A stretch of 64,000 bases of DNA from Strigops habroptila (taxonomy: Eukaryota > Chordata > Aves > Psittaciformes > Psittacidae), in assembly GCF_004027225.2 (NCBI RefSeq), contig NC_044288.2:1394719-1458718 (forward strand), given 5' to 3'. The position numbers were made by a program, and so were the translations under genes. Positions 32,893 to 49,900 of the stretch are shown in pieces. Below the pieces are notes generated by a model that was not told where the DNA came from, made no database searches, and saw only the letters and a program-made list of their open reading frames with translations. The stretch's first letter is position 1. Each line of letters begins with the position of its first letter.

Positions 32893-35800
32893 TCAGCCAT
32901 GCCACCTCTTACCCATCACTGTTCTTTCAGGTGCTGCACCCTCCTCCACCTCTTCTTCCTCCCCATCAAAGTACTCCTCATCTTCCTCGGCTGCAAACAG
33001 GAGGCCAAATTTCACCATAGAGCCATGGGGAAAGGTGATGGGTGCCACCAGGGCGTTGGTAAAGGGGCATTGGGGTTGAGGGCTGAATTACCAGAGTCGA
33101 AGTCCAAGGTGCGGACTGCCTCGGCGAGGTGCTCCAGGCTCACCGAGAAGGCATCCATGTTCTCATAGCCCTGCTCAATCTTCTCCAGCCTGCCGCCCTT
33201 GGAGGCCTCCACGATCCTGGGCAGGGAGAATATGGCCATGTCCCACCCTGCCCCTTGCCAAGCAGGGGGACCACAGGGTGCCGGCACAGGGGGTTGGAGC
33301 ATCCCCACACTTGCCACCCGGGTACCACTGGCAAAGCCCTGCAGCTGAAACCTGCCCAGCTGCAGGACTGAGCATCACTGAATTTTCCCCAATTTGGGCA
33401 CTTACGTTTTAATGAGCTGCTTGGCATTCTGTGGGGAGCAAGAGGAGAGGTGAGTGAAGCCACGTGGCAGCCACCAGGACGTCCCCAAGGCAGTGGGGAC
33501 CTCATGGGGGCACCAGGAGGGAGGGGAGAGGTTTGGGGCTCTCACCATGAGGAAGACAGCTCCCCCTGTCTCCTCCATGGCCTGGACAGCTGTCTCCACC
33601 AGCCGACTTGACTTCTCCAGCTGCTCCTTGTACTGGTGGATGAGGCCCTGGACAAAGCCCGTCTTGTGGTGCTGCTCACGGGTGATGCGCTGCAGCAGCT
33701 CCGACTTCTTCTCCTCCAGCAGCGCTGCCAAGGTGTCGAAGCGAGCGCACAGCTCCCGCTTGGCCGCCTCACTGTTCTCCTGCGGGGACAAGGGGAGAGC
33801 GATGCCACGTGTGTCCCTCGGCACCAGCAGCATCCCAGAGACTTGCCTAGTCCATGGGCTCCAGTTCCCTCCCAGCCAATCCAAATGGCCCCTGGCTGAG
33901 GTTTCACCCCTGGGTTTTGGAGGGCTCCTTTTCTCCCTTTCCTCACCTCGGTGCTCTGGCATGAGTCCTCCAGCTGGGAGATGATTGTCTGAATCCGGTC
34001 ATTCCCTGCCACCAGCATGGAGATGCAGTTGTTCAGCTCGGTCTGGGCAGGGGTGGATGGACAGAAACAGCTTGAACCCCAGTGGGGATGGGGACATGCC
34101 CAGCCCCAGCTCTGCTCCCCCCACATCCCCCACAAGCCATGACCACTCTAAATATAGGCTGTCTCCTGGGCAAAGTCACACGGGGGCTATTAATACCAAG
34201 TGAGCAGGTCCCAGTGCTATTTGTGGCTGCCCCAGCTCAGCACATTGCCATGCGACAAGCCGCGTTCCCTGCATCCCCCCTCGACTCCCCCCACAGCACC
34301 TTCTGGCCCTGGAAGACGGTTTGCAGGGGGGCGACTTCGCAGTCTTTGTGGGCACCGAAGACTTTGCACATGGAGCACGTGGGGACCTCACAAGTGATGC
34401 AATAGATGTTTATCCGCTCATCCTCGTGCTCCTTGCACATGGGGTGCTCCCCCTTCTTCAGTGGCCTGCTGGAGAGAGCAGCACAGCCACGGTGACATCC
34501 CCATCATGGTGACATCCCCACTGGGGTGACGTCTCCATTGTAGTCACATCCCTGTGCGATGATGTCCCTCCCCATCGCTCCATCATCCCCACTGTGGTGA
34601 CATCCCCACTGATGCTGCACAGCCACCCCAAAGTCAGGTCCCCAGGAAAGAGGACAGATCCTGGCATAACCCCACACTTGCTCCTCTGGGAGCCACCGAC
34701 CTCTGTGCTCCCATAAGCCCCACGCCCAGTAAGTCCCAGTTTAAACCAGTGTGGCACTGGGCACAGCAGCAGCCGGCACTGGCGAGCAGAGAGGTCCCAG
34801 GGCCCCACTCCAGGGATGCTGCATAAGTGTCTAATTTTAGCCTTGAGCTGCCGGGGTTGATTGTTGTCACTCAACATGTGACTGGGGCAGGGGCACCAAG
34901 AAAACCCCGGGGGGGCCCAGCCAATGGCTGCAGCTAAACTGTCCCCTCTGCAGCAAGGGGGGACATGGGGACAAGCCAAACCACAGAAGAAACTAGAGGC
35001 CATCCCACTGAGCCCCCCCGGCAGGCGCAGACACCTGCCCTGGGCCATCGTCGCCATGGCTCTCAAACAATATTTACAGTGGTTCAGGGAGCTTGGCTGG
35101 GGCCACCGCTCCACCTCGAGATCCTGTGACCCTCCTTCCCCACCAGCTACAGTATTTTACTGAATGGGCCCCCCTCAAACTGTCCCTCTGCCCCTTATCA
35201 GCCAGCAGCACCCGCTGTCACGGACAGAGCCTGGATTTGTCCCCCACACCTCCTGCCTCCCACCAAGTGCCTCAGTCACGGAGCGCAGCAGGGGCAGAGC
35301 CTGCCCTGGGACCCACTGCTCCCCTGAGCTGCCCAGAGACCCAAACCCCACTGGAGAGAGGGAGGGCGATTTGGGTTGGGGGAGGAAGATTTGGGTCAAG
35401 AGGAGGAAGCTTTGGGTCAGGGATCATTAGGCCAGCAGAAAATCACCCCCAGTTTCTCACCCAGCTGCAATCTCCTGTAGTCTCAACGATGGTGCTGGGG
35501 GTCAGGATCTGAGCATCCCCATGTCCCTGTGTCCCCATCTCCCTGTGTCCCCACTGGAGCAAGGCACAAGCAAACAGTCATAGCCACCCGTGCCTACCTG
35601 GAGCACTCTTGTTTGTAGATGTCAATGATGTTCTCCACCAGCAGGTTCCTCTGCAGCCCGTAGACACCGTGACGGTCCAGCAGCACCTCATGGCGGCATG
35701 ACGGGCACCGGAACCGGCCCCCCGAAATCACGCTGCCCCGGCTCTGCCAGTAAGGGTTGGCAGCCTGGGAGATGCACATTGGGGTGTCCATGAGCATCCC

Positions 35801-36056
35801 CACAGCACCGCGAGCATTCCCGAAGCACCGTGAGCATCCCCACAGCACGACAGCACCCAAGCTGGGGAGGGAAAGGGCGCCGGGACCTCCCTCTCACCTG
35901 GAAGACATCGTTGGCACACTTGCGGCAGAGGTTGTGCTGGCAGGGCAGGATCACCACCGGCTTGCTGAACATCTCCAGGCAGATGGGGCAGATGAGCTGC
36001 TTCTCCAGGCTCTCCATGGGGTTGCCATCCCGCAGGATGCCGGCTTGGAAATCCAT
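32893..36056 (-). CDS. TRIM63: MuRF1 E3 ubiquitin ligase (TRIM63), eight coding exons
   Basis: Striated-muscle RING E3 ligase that ubiquitinates myosin and other sarcomeric proteins during atrophy and binds titin at the M-band. Exons: 36056-35898, 35764-35598, 34468-34300, 34042-33947, 33779-33546, 33428-33406, 33216-33092, 32990-32893; about 356 residues (human 353), in phase. [24 protein letters not shown] from Cys23, CRKCANDVF and [11 protein letters not shown]-box 2: [33 protein letters not shown] coiled coil (AKRELCARF...[18 protein letters not shown]), a COS-box region and an acidic tail ([17 protein letters not shown]) follow. The last exon is uncertain: it either reads on to the TGA at 32895-32893, or splices at ATG|GTAAGA to a further small exon, as the human gene does. 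Exon 3 starts at a CAGCAG tandem acceptor; the first site gives CSSRPL as in human. Confidence 0.94.
34488..34612. repeat. Minisatellite in TRIM63 intron 2
   Basis: Six to seven imperfect copies of an 18-bp-type unit (GGTGACATCCCCACTGTG). Imperfect and intronic. Confidence 0.65.
35785..35850. repeat. Short minisatellite in TRIM63 intron 1
   Basis: About three copies of a unit near GAGCATCCCCACAGCACCGT, with the copies drifted by several bases. Confidence 0.6.
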
Positions 36057-36116
36057 CGGCACAGTGGTGCGCTCCTCTCGCCTGCCCTCAGCTGTTGGTA
36101 GCACCCCTCGTCCCGC

Positions 36117-36124
36117 TATTTATA
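36117..36124 (-). promoter_or_regulatory. TRIM63 TATA box overlapping a MEF2-like site
   Basis: The minus strand reads CTTATAAATAGCGGG about 60 bases upstream of the TRIM63 ATG: a consensus TATAAATA box. The same bases read CTATTTATAAG on the other strand, close to the MEF2 consensus CTA(A/T)4TAG. A CAGCTG E-box lies near 36089-36094 and CACCTG-type E-boxes further upstream near 36177. This is a compact muscle-type promoter, fitting TRIM63 expression. Confidence 0.7.
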
Positions 36125-36149
36125 AGTGACTTCCCAGTCACGCCAGCAC

Positions 36150-36985
36150 CGGGTCGGGTGTCCGGGGAAGCAGCAGCACCTGTCACATGGGACTGAGCCA
36201 TCGGGATGCCACCGGGAGGTAAACAAGCAGAGGACAGGCTGTACGGGAGGCCCGTGCTGCGCCTGCTGGCAAACCTGCCCAGAGTGGGGGGTAAATGGGG
36301 CCAGGCTTGGCCTCACACCCCCAGGGGCAGCAGGGCTGGATCCTGGGACTGGGCCCCACAATGGCATTGGGGTGGGGGCAAGAAGGGGTGAAAAACAGCC
36401 CTGTGGTCATTAAGACATTGTGATGGTGCCAGGAATGGGTCAGAGCTGGGCCAGTGGCAGCAGGGGGTGACTTATACAGAGCATCTCCTTTTGCCCCCCC
36501 CCCCAAAATGCGACCACTTCTTGGGTGCAAAAGCACACTCATCACGGTGCTGAGGCTGTGCTTGGAGGAGAAGAGCAGCACCAGGGAGATGCAGACCCCA
36601 TGGCTGGCACATCCACCAGGGTCCCCCCCTTCCTTCCTGAGGCAGGGATTGAGGGGCTCTTCAGTATTTCCAGATGCAGGGGGACCACAGGCTGCTCGCT
36701 GTGCTGCCATGCGCTGCCATGATGCAGCCAGCCTCTCTGCTCGTTTGCAAAACCTGACCCAGAAACAGCCCCTCAGGACCTGCACCCAGCGCACAGTGCG
36801 GTGATAAACAAGGTGTCATGCCAAACGCCAGTGCTGGCCCACAGGGGATCTGTAAATATGCTGCATGAGGAGACAGGGGTAATTAATAGCGCTGTTGCCT
36901 CTGTGTCATGCTGGTGGTGGGACAGGGTCATGCGGGGTGGTGGCTGCTGCTGCACCTACAGTGGTGGTGGGCAGGAGGGAACGGG
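36150..36985. other. TRIM63-PDIK1L intergenic region
   Basis: No exon supported. It holds TRIM63 upstream sequence and a poly(C) run at 36497-36506. Confidence 0.5.
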
Positions 36986-36990
36986 TGTTG

Positions 36991-37300
36991 GGGTGCATGA
37001 GTGCATGGGTACATGAGTGCATGGGTACGTGGGTCCAGATGTGCAGGGGTACACGAGCGGATGGGTACGAGGGTGCAAGGGTAGATGGGTGCACAGTTGC
37101 ATGAGTACACAGGGATCATGGGTGCACGGGTGTAGGGGTTCATGGGTGCAGGATGCAGGGGTACATGGATGCACAGGTACAGGAGTGATGAGTGCAGGGG
37201 TCCATAAGTACATAGGTGTAGGTGTGCAGGGATGCATGGGTGCGTGGGTGCAGGGGTGCAAGGTGCAGGGGTGCAAGGTACATGGGTGCATGGGTGCACA
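36991..37300. repeat. Octamer minisatellite, consensus TGCATGGG
   Basis: About 38 imperfect 8-bp units (TGCATGGG, TACATGAG, TGCAGGGG, TACGTGGG and relatives) fill this segment with few indels. On the minus strand it translates as a Cys/His/Pro-rich repeat, which is a by-product of the unit and not a protein. It lies about 0.9 kb upstream of the PDIK1L CpG island. Confidence 0.9.
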
Positions 37301-37304
37301 GAGC

Positions 37305-37900
37305 CTGTTTTCGCTGCAGCCAGCCCCCTCCCAGGGCAGGGCAGTCAGTTGTTTTGGGTGCTCCTTCCGGGCAGGCTCACATGTCAAGCAAGTGACTGTG
37401 CTAGGACCAGCCAAGCACATCTTGCAAAACTGTCCCCGTTTCAGCACTTGGAGCTCTTCCAGGGAGGAGCTGGCATGCAAGCAAGGCTGCCGGACACTTG
37501 GGATGGCAGTGCGGGAGCTGGCTGCTGACTACAGCCAGGAGTGGGGCACCCATATGTGCGCCCATCCCCACACCCACAAGCTGGCCCTGCCAGAGGGTGG
37601 CATTGATTATCTAATTGCTTCTGGAATCAATTAAGGGGATTCATTGTAATGGAGGGGTTGTAATGTCCTAATCCACTCTTGAAACCCACAAGGGGCTTGT
37701 TGGCCCCTAATTGGCTTCGGGCAGCTCAGGCAGGGGTCTGAACACTGATCAGCACCAGCCTTGTTCCCAGTGAACCCGGGAGCAGCGTGAGAGCGTGTTG
37801 CTCTGGTGGGAGCATATCTGAACAGATTCCGCTTGGTCACCACAGGGCTCCCAGCAGTGCGTGTCCTTGGTTTCTCCCCCAGTGATGGCTGTGCAGTGAA
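37305..37900. other. Unique noncoding sequence before the PDIK1L island
   Basis: No exon, repeat or RNA gene recognised. Confidence 0.5.
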
Positions 37901-38271
37901 GGGGTGGAGGCGACAGCGGGGGCCATGGCAGTAGCCCTGCGCCCCCAATTCTTGTTCATGGGGGGCACTTACAGCCTGTGGAGGAAGGGACCGCGGCGGA
38001 GAGTGGGGACAGAGCGAGAGTGGGGGGACGGAGTGGGACTCAGCGGGTACACAACGGGACCCAGCGGGGACCCAACGGGCACAGAGCGGGACCCTGCGCG
38101 GGGCACTTCGAGGCCGGGCGCAACCGGCCCGCGTGGGACTGCACAGACCAATCAGAGGGCGCAGCGGCAGCGCGGGGGCGTGGCCGTCGCGGGGGCGTGG
38201 CCGCGGCGGCGCAGGGGAGGGTGAGCCCTATAATGGCGGCCGGGCGGCGGCAGCGCGGCAGCGGCGCGGAG

Positions 38272-44092
<5,821 letters not shown>

Positions 44093-45229
44093 CAGGGGCC
44101 CAGACGTGTGTGTGTCTTGATAGAGCTGCTTCTCACTGAACTGATAGTGCAACTTAACAGCAGTAAAAGAAACGAGCCTGAACTCCAACCTGCAGGGTGT
44201 AGTTTCTACCAAATGAATCTCTTTCGAGTCTCATGATACGAGTGTTGAGTTGGCTGTTGTGTTAGCGGTGCGTTGATGTGTATAATACCAGGATGTTACA
44301 TGCAAGTGTAAGATGTGGCAGTGTTTGTCGGTGTATGCTGGCAGTGGGATGTCTTAAGAGCTGAGACTTGATTTCCAGCACTATGTCATGGAGTATTTCG
44401 TACATTCCAGTTTTCCTATGTGAGTATTAGGAACTCTAATGGAAAGAAGAGATTTGCATGCTGGTAGTGCAAATCTTCAAGCTTTGTAAAGTAATTCTGT
44501 GTATATATTTATGTATATGAGTGACTGGGAGTGTATGCCACGTAAATTATTTGGTGTGGGTCTGAATGATTAGGGTCTGCTAGAAAACAAGATGAAGATA
44601 GATGAGAAGCATTCCTCCTCCTTCAGGCCTGAATAGCTTGATTATTTATTTTTGTTATCTAATGTCAAAGAGGGGGTCTGAGACTTGACTTAGATTAAAA
44701 AAAAAAAAAAAAAAAAGAAATTGCAATGCAAGGGGCTCAGCAGTTCTCAAAGTGCTGATGTGGCCACACTGAGCACTTACAGCTTCATGAGCTTGTCACT
44801 GAGGGAGTCAAAACCATATGCAGTTGGGTGCTAGCATGTTGCCTTGCTCATTAATCATTCAATTTTGCTTTCTCCTAGTGATCAAACACTTGATTAATCA
44901 GTTAATCTACACTTTCAGATATGCTCTCTACTCCTGTATCTATAATTTAATAGCACCTTGAGGATTTATAATAAGAGTACTGCGGGCTTATGGAAAATGG
45001 ATGAGAGAATCCAGCAGCATAGAGTGTTATTTTTAAGATTCTTTAAAATATGGTGGTGGTTTTCCCATTAACTGGATCTAACTAGGGAAAATGGTCATGG
45101 CCTCTTCCTTTCTGGCACTGCCTCTAACCTGGTAGTGAGGAGGAGATAAAGGAGTGACTATTTATCTTGTAGCACACACCTATTCAGTAACCAGTATGTG
45201 AGAGGTATCTCCCATTTGCGTGGCAACCT

Positions 45230-45260
<31 letters not shown>

Positions 45261-46903
45261 AGCTTTTTTCCTTTTAAAGAAGTGATATTTACTTAAAAGC
45301 ACAGATGGGGGAATATAGCTTTGAAGTAGTTGAAAGGCTGCTCATCCTTAGCTCTTCTTCCACAGAAGCAGCTTGATATGCCAAGAAAGGACTATGACCT
45401 GTCATCAATCTGACCTTTTGGAAAAAAGTAGTCTTAAAGAATTGCCTTTAAAGCAACAAAGGCCAGTTTTCTTAATAAAATCAACCTAGTGTTTTGGGGC
45501 TTTTTTGTTTTTTTTCTTTTTCCCCAAAGTTTACCTGAAAACTGTGGTATTTCCCTGTGTAATTTACTTCTCAAGATACTGTTCCCTCTTAGTGCTGTGA
45601 GAGTAATTCTGATTAGTCATTGTTTATTCTGCCCAAGTATGAATAAACAGCACAAAATACAACTTCTTATCTTTCCAAAAAGCAAAGGATTCAGATTCTG
45701 CCAAACTTCTGAGGCTTTACAGGGTTCAGATGGCTCTTACCTGGTGGCTTATAGAGCTGGTAGCAGTTACGTAGGGAACCTTAGTCCTTAATTCTTATTT
45801 TGCTTGACCTCACCCTTCACCTTACCTTCATTTCACAACCTGAAGTTGTCATAAACAGTGATTCTCAGATGATAAGGCTTTGCTGTCTCAATGTTTATTG
45901 TTTAGAAGATGCTATAGAAATAACTTTCAGAAGACTACAGCAGAGTAATAGAGCTCCAGTGTAAATGGGCAGCGATGGAGAGGTGACTCTGTCGTACCAA
46001 GGACACAGCCTGTTGCCTCTGTAGATGTCCCAGTGTTGCTCCTTCCCTGCAGAGAGCTTAGTCTGCAGAAGACTTGGAGCCTACCTCTGAGTAACCATCA
46101 GGAGAGATGTATTTTTTCTTATGCTCTAGAAACAGAGATGTGTGTGTCCTCATTTTAACCGAGTTCAGCACAACTGAAGCCTTGGCTTGTTGCTGAAAGG
46201 AAAACAAACCACTCGCTGTCTGTGCCAGCACTGTTTCACAGTATTTACATTTATCTCAGCATGGTCATTCGATGAGTAGAGTTTGTAGAGGGCGTATAAT
46301 TTTTGCATGTTGAACTTGAGAGCTTTTTAAAAATACATTGCTAACTTCCTCCTCTCTTACCCACCCAAAAGTCAGAATCAACTGTTAGCTCAAAGTATGA
46401 ATTTACTACAGAATAACACTTAACCTTTAAGGTGCTTTGCAAATCATCTGATTCTCTGAAATATTTTAAAGGCTAAACACTGAATATGCTGCCTGCCTGC
46501 AGTGTAGAAATGGCACAGGAAATGGGGTTTTTGACTTCCCAAGTGTTTCTTTGCACTGATGGCCACTTTAAAGCATGGGGGTACCTGAAATCCCTCTCAT
46601 GGTGCTTTGCCTTGCTGTGGAGTGTTTCCTTGGTTATCACTGAATGGTAGTCCTTGAGTCTGTGTTCTATTTGATTTTTGTTGTCTGAGGTCTTTGTTTT
46701 AAAACCTTTGATAAATCAGATTGTTGTAGCAGCTCTGGAGTTACTCACCAGCGTGACACAAAGTCAAGAGACTTTTCAGTGCTCAGAAAAGAGGGTTTTT
46801 TTTTTTTCCAAATCTTTCTTTAAAGACTGTAAAATATATTTTACAAAGAATTTATAATGAGGAAAATGGTGCAATTTCAGTTCATGACTTTTTTTGAAAT
46901 AAA
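44093..46903 (+). other. PDIK1L long 3' UTR
   Basis: About 2.8 kb of AT-rich plus-strand sequence from the stop to AATAAA at 46898-46903 (TTTTGAAATAAAATCTG). It includes a poly(A) run at 44697-44716 and a T25 run at 45236-45260. Human PDIK1L also has a multi-kilobase 3' UTR. Exact extent is inferred. Confidence 0.6.
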
Positions 46904-46909
46904 ATCTGA

Positions 46910-49900
46910 TTTTCAATGAAGTTGTTGAACTTTATCCAGAGAAATGCTTTCTTGGTGCAGTGTCCTCTAGCTGTCAGCAAAGCTACAGAAGAGTTTATTT
47001 GCTGTGCTTAGGGCAGAAGTAAGCTGCAGCACCTCACAGTCATACTGTGAGTGATCCTCAGCTTATAGAAGATGCTAGGTTGGTTAATAGCTGTGCTGCT
47101 CATCTTCTGTGGGTAGTGGCAGTGCCAGACTTCAACTGATGCGTAATGTGCAGCTGGAGGGGTGGACGGTGAGGCTGAATGCACGTGAAAACAGAGCTGG
47201 CTCCTGGACCAGCTGAGGGGAGCCATGTCCATGTGGACCCTGTGGCTTCTGAGCCTGTTTAAGAATCAAAATGATGTTCTTGTGGTTGTACCTCATTTTC
47301 AAAGAGGAGATTAAAGATGAAAAGCAAGATTCTTGCATCCAGTATGGACCTGAAGTCGGTATTAGAAATGCACTGAGTACCACCATGGGCTGTAAGGAAA
47401 TCTTTGGCAGGTTTTGCCTACCCCGCTACTAGCACTACTGGTTTCCTGAGGATGAACATAGATGCTGCCACTCTTCTGGGCGCTGAGGTGAGTCTTTCCC
47501 CTCTAGCTCCTGTGTGTGCTGGAGCAGGATTTCACCCAGGAAGCCCCCAGCCCTCGTTCTGTGGGTGAAAACTGTTGCACCATTGTGCAGAGGACTGATG
47601 GTGAATGTACCCTCTGCTCTCTTTCCCTCCAGTGCTCCTGGACTGGGTGCTGCTGGCTGTGGAGGGAGCAGGCAGGTGCTGCCTGTTGGGACCTCAACGG
47701 GGTGTAAATAGTTGGAGGTTTGTGAGGGACGCTGGTCTTGTGTGCCCTGAGGAACCTTAAAAATACAGCTCAAGAACCAGGCGTAATACAAAAATGGAGT
47801 AGTGTTTTGCATGTTTGTTGTGGTTTTAACTCCAGCTGGCAGCTAAAGATCAGAAGGAAGGTAAAACCTGTGGGTTGAGATAAGAACAGTTTAATAATTA
47901 AAATAAGGCATAGTAATAGTAAGGAAAAGGGAAATAAGAGAGATCAAACAACCAAAAAAACCCCATCTAACAACAGTGATGCACAATACAATTGCTCAGC
48001 ACCTACTGACCAGTACCCAGCCTGACCCGGGCAGCAATCCATCTCCCCCGAGTTTCTATACAGGGCGCATGACGTGCGGTGGTATGGAATATCCCTTTGG
48101 CTAGTTCGGGTTCAGGTGTCCTGTCTCTGCTTCCTCCCGGCTTCTTGTGCTCCTCCTCACTGGCAGAGCATGAGACTGAAAAGTCCTTGATCAGGGTAAA
48201 CACTAACAACTAAACCATTGGTGTGTTATCAGCGTTGTTCTCAGACTAAAGCTGAAAACACAGCCCTGCACCAGCTGCTAGGAAGAAAATTAACTCAGAG
48301 CTGAAATCAGGACAGTGTTTTAATTAACATTGGAACAAAGGGCTGTGCAGACTGGGACTGGGAATAGTGCAAACAGGAAATGCTGCAAACTGGTTGGTCC
48401 TGCCATTTCTTACCCCTGCAACAAACCCAAGCCCAGCCACATGGGCCGTGCTCTTGCATCGTCACCTGCAGATTCCTGCATATCCTGGTGCCAGAAATAG
48501 GCAGGTTCCCCACTTGGCAGGATCTGTATTAGAGGATAAGCACCTTAATTAAAGGAGAAAGTCACACCTTGGATTAGTTGGAAGAGTGGGGATTTTAAAT
48601 ACAAACACAAGCTAAATTCCTCCCTACAAAATGAAGGAGACCAAGCCTTGAAATATATCTAGTCCATGGCTGGGAGGGAGGGCAGAAATCTGTGAGGAAA
48701 TGCCCTGGTGCAGAAATTGGATGTAACTAAGGCTCAACCCAAATTCTGCTTTGTTTTCCTCGTTGCACAGAATCTCGCCTGTCCCGTACCCTTGGGCAGG
48801 GCCTGGCTGGGCGATCCAGGGCTTGGGTACTCGCCTCTGCTCTGGTTTTGCTTTGTGTTTGGTTTAAATGCAGTGCAAACTGCAGCGTAAGGGCAGATGT
48901 TGCTCCGTGGTTGAGATAAGGGTGCTGTCCTGCTCGCCCGCCCCTTGGAAAGCTGCCCTGGCTTCAGAGAAACAGCTTTTTCTCCCCCTGTGCCGTAGCT
49001 GGCCGGGCAGACGCGCTCAGGTGGCCTTTGGACTGTGGGCAGCACAAATGGGTGACTTTCTGTGTGGCTTTTCCCTTTGCTCCACAGATGTTCTGCAAAT
49101 CCTTCCATGGCTTACTGATTGTTAAGCAATTCTTATCTTTGCTGGTGGTTTGTGTGGTGAACACGAGGAGTCGTCCTACAAAACTGGAGTATTTAAACAC
49201 CAGCTGTTTAATGGGCATTGTTGAGCACTGACTGGTTTAGTTCCCCTTTTGGCTGGAGGGTCGTTTATGCAAAGTGCAGTTTCTATTCTTAAGTGCGATG
49301 GAGGAGGAGGGATGTATCTGCAGTGCCACAAGCTGTGCAGTGTCTGCGCTGTCTGGGGAGGGGTAGGAGGTGGAAAGACAAGACTGAGCTGCCGCAGGTT
49401 TCCTCGCTGGAAAGCCTCTTGGGGGAGGCTGCATGCTCTTGTGAGCAAAGCAGGTGAAACATGGAGAAGTGACCTGAAGAATGAGCCAGCACCAGCACTG
49501 CGAGAGGAGCTGCAACCCAGCCCATGTGCTTGTGAAATCCCTTTGTTCCCACATGAATTTGCAGGTTATTCGGCTGCCTGAAGTAAAAAGTAATTGCATA
49601 AGGGCTGCAGTTTGTAAGGAGGGGCCTGGGCTAAGCCGTGGGGCTGAGCTGGGCTGGCCGGTGGGTGATTGGAGCTGTTCTCTTTGGGGCAGCCCCATAT
49701 TTGCATTCTCCTGAAGAGAGAGAACTGCTGCTAAAGCTGCAGTTGCGCAGAGGCCTCTGGGCTTTCAGATAAAACAGATGAAACCTAAAAACCTCTGCAG
49801 GTCCCTTGCAGCAGGCGGTGGGTTCAGCCCAGATGCTCACCTCTGACACTGGGGACGCTGCCCTCAGCCCTGGCACCTTCTTCCATCTCTCTCTCTTTCC

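Noticed and set aside
36928-37299. Long open frame on the minus strand coding a Cys/His/Pro repeat (HPCTHAPMHPCTP style), resembling a metal-binding protein
   Set aside because: It is the translation of the TGCATGGG octamer array; every frame of such an array gives a repetitive peptide, and there is no conserved start or neighbour.
44697-44716. Poly(A) run as a possible retrocopy or SINE tail
   Set aside because: No element body or target-site duplication recognised upstream; it lies within the PDIK1L 3' UTR.
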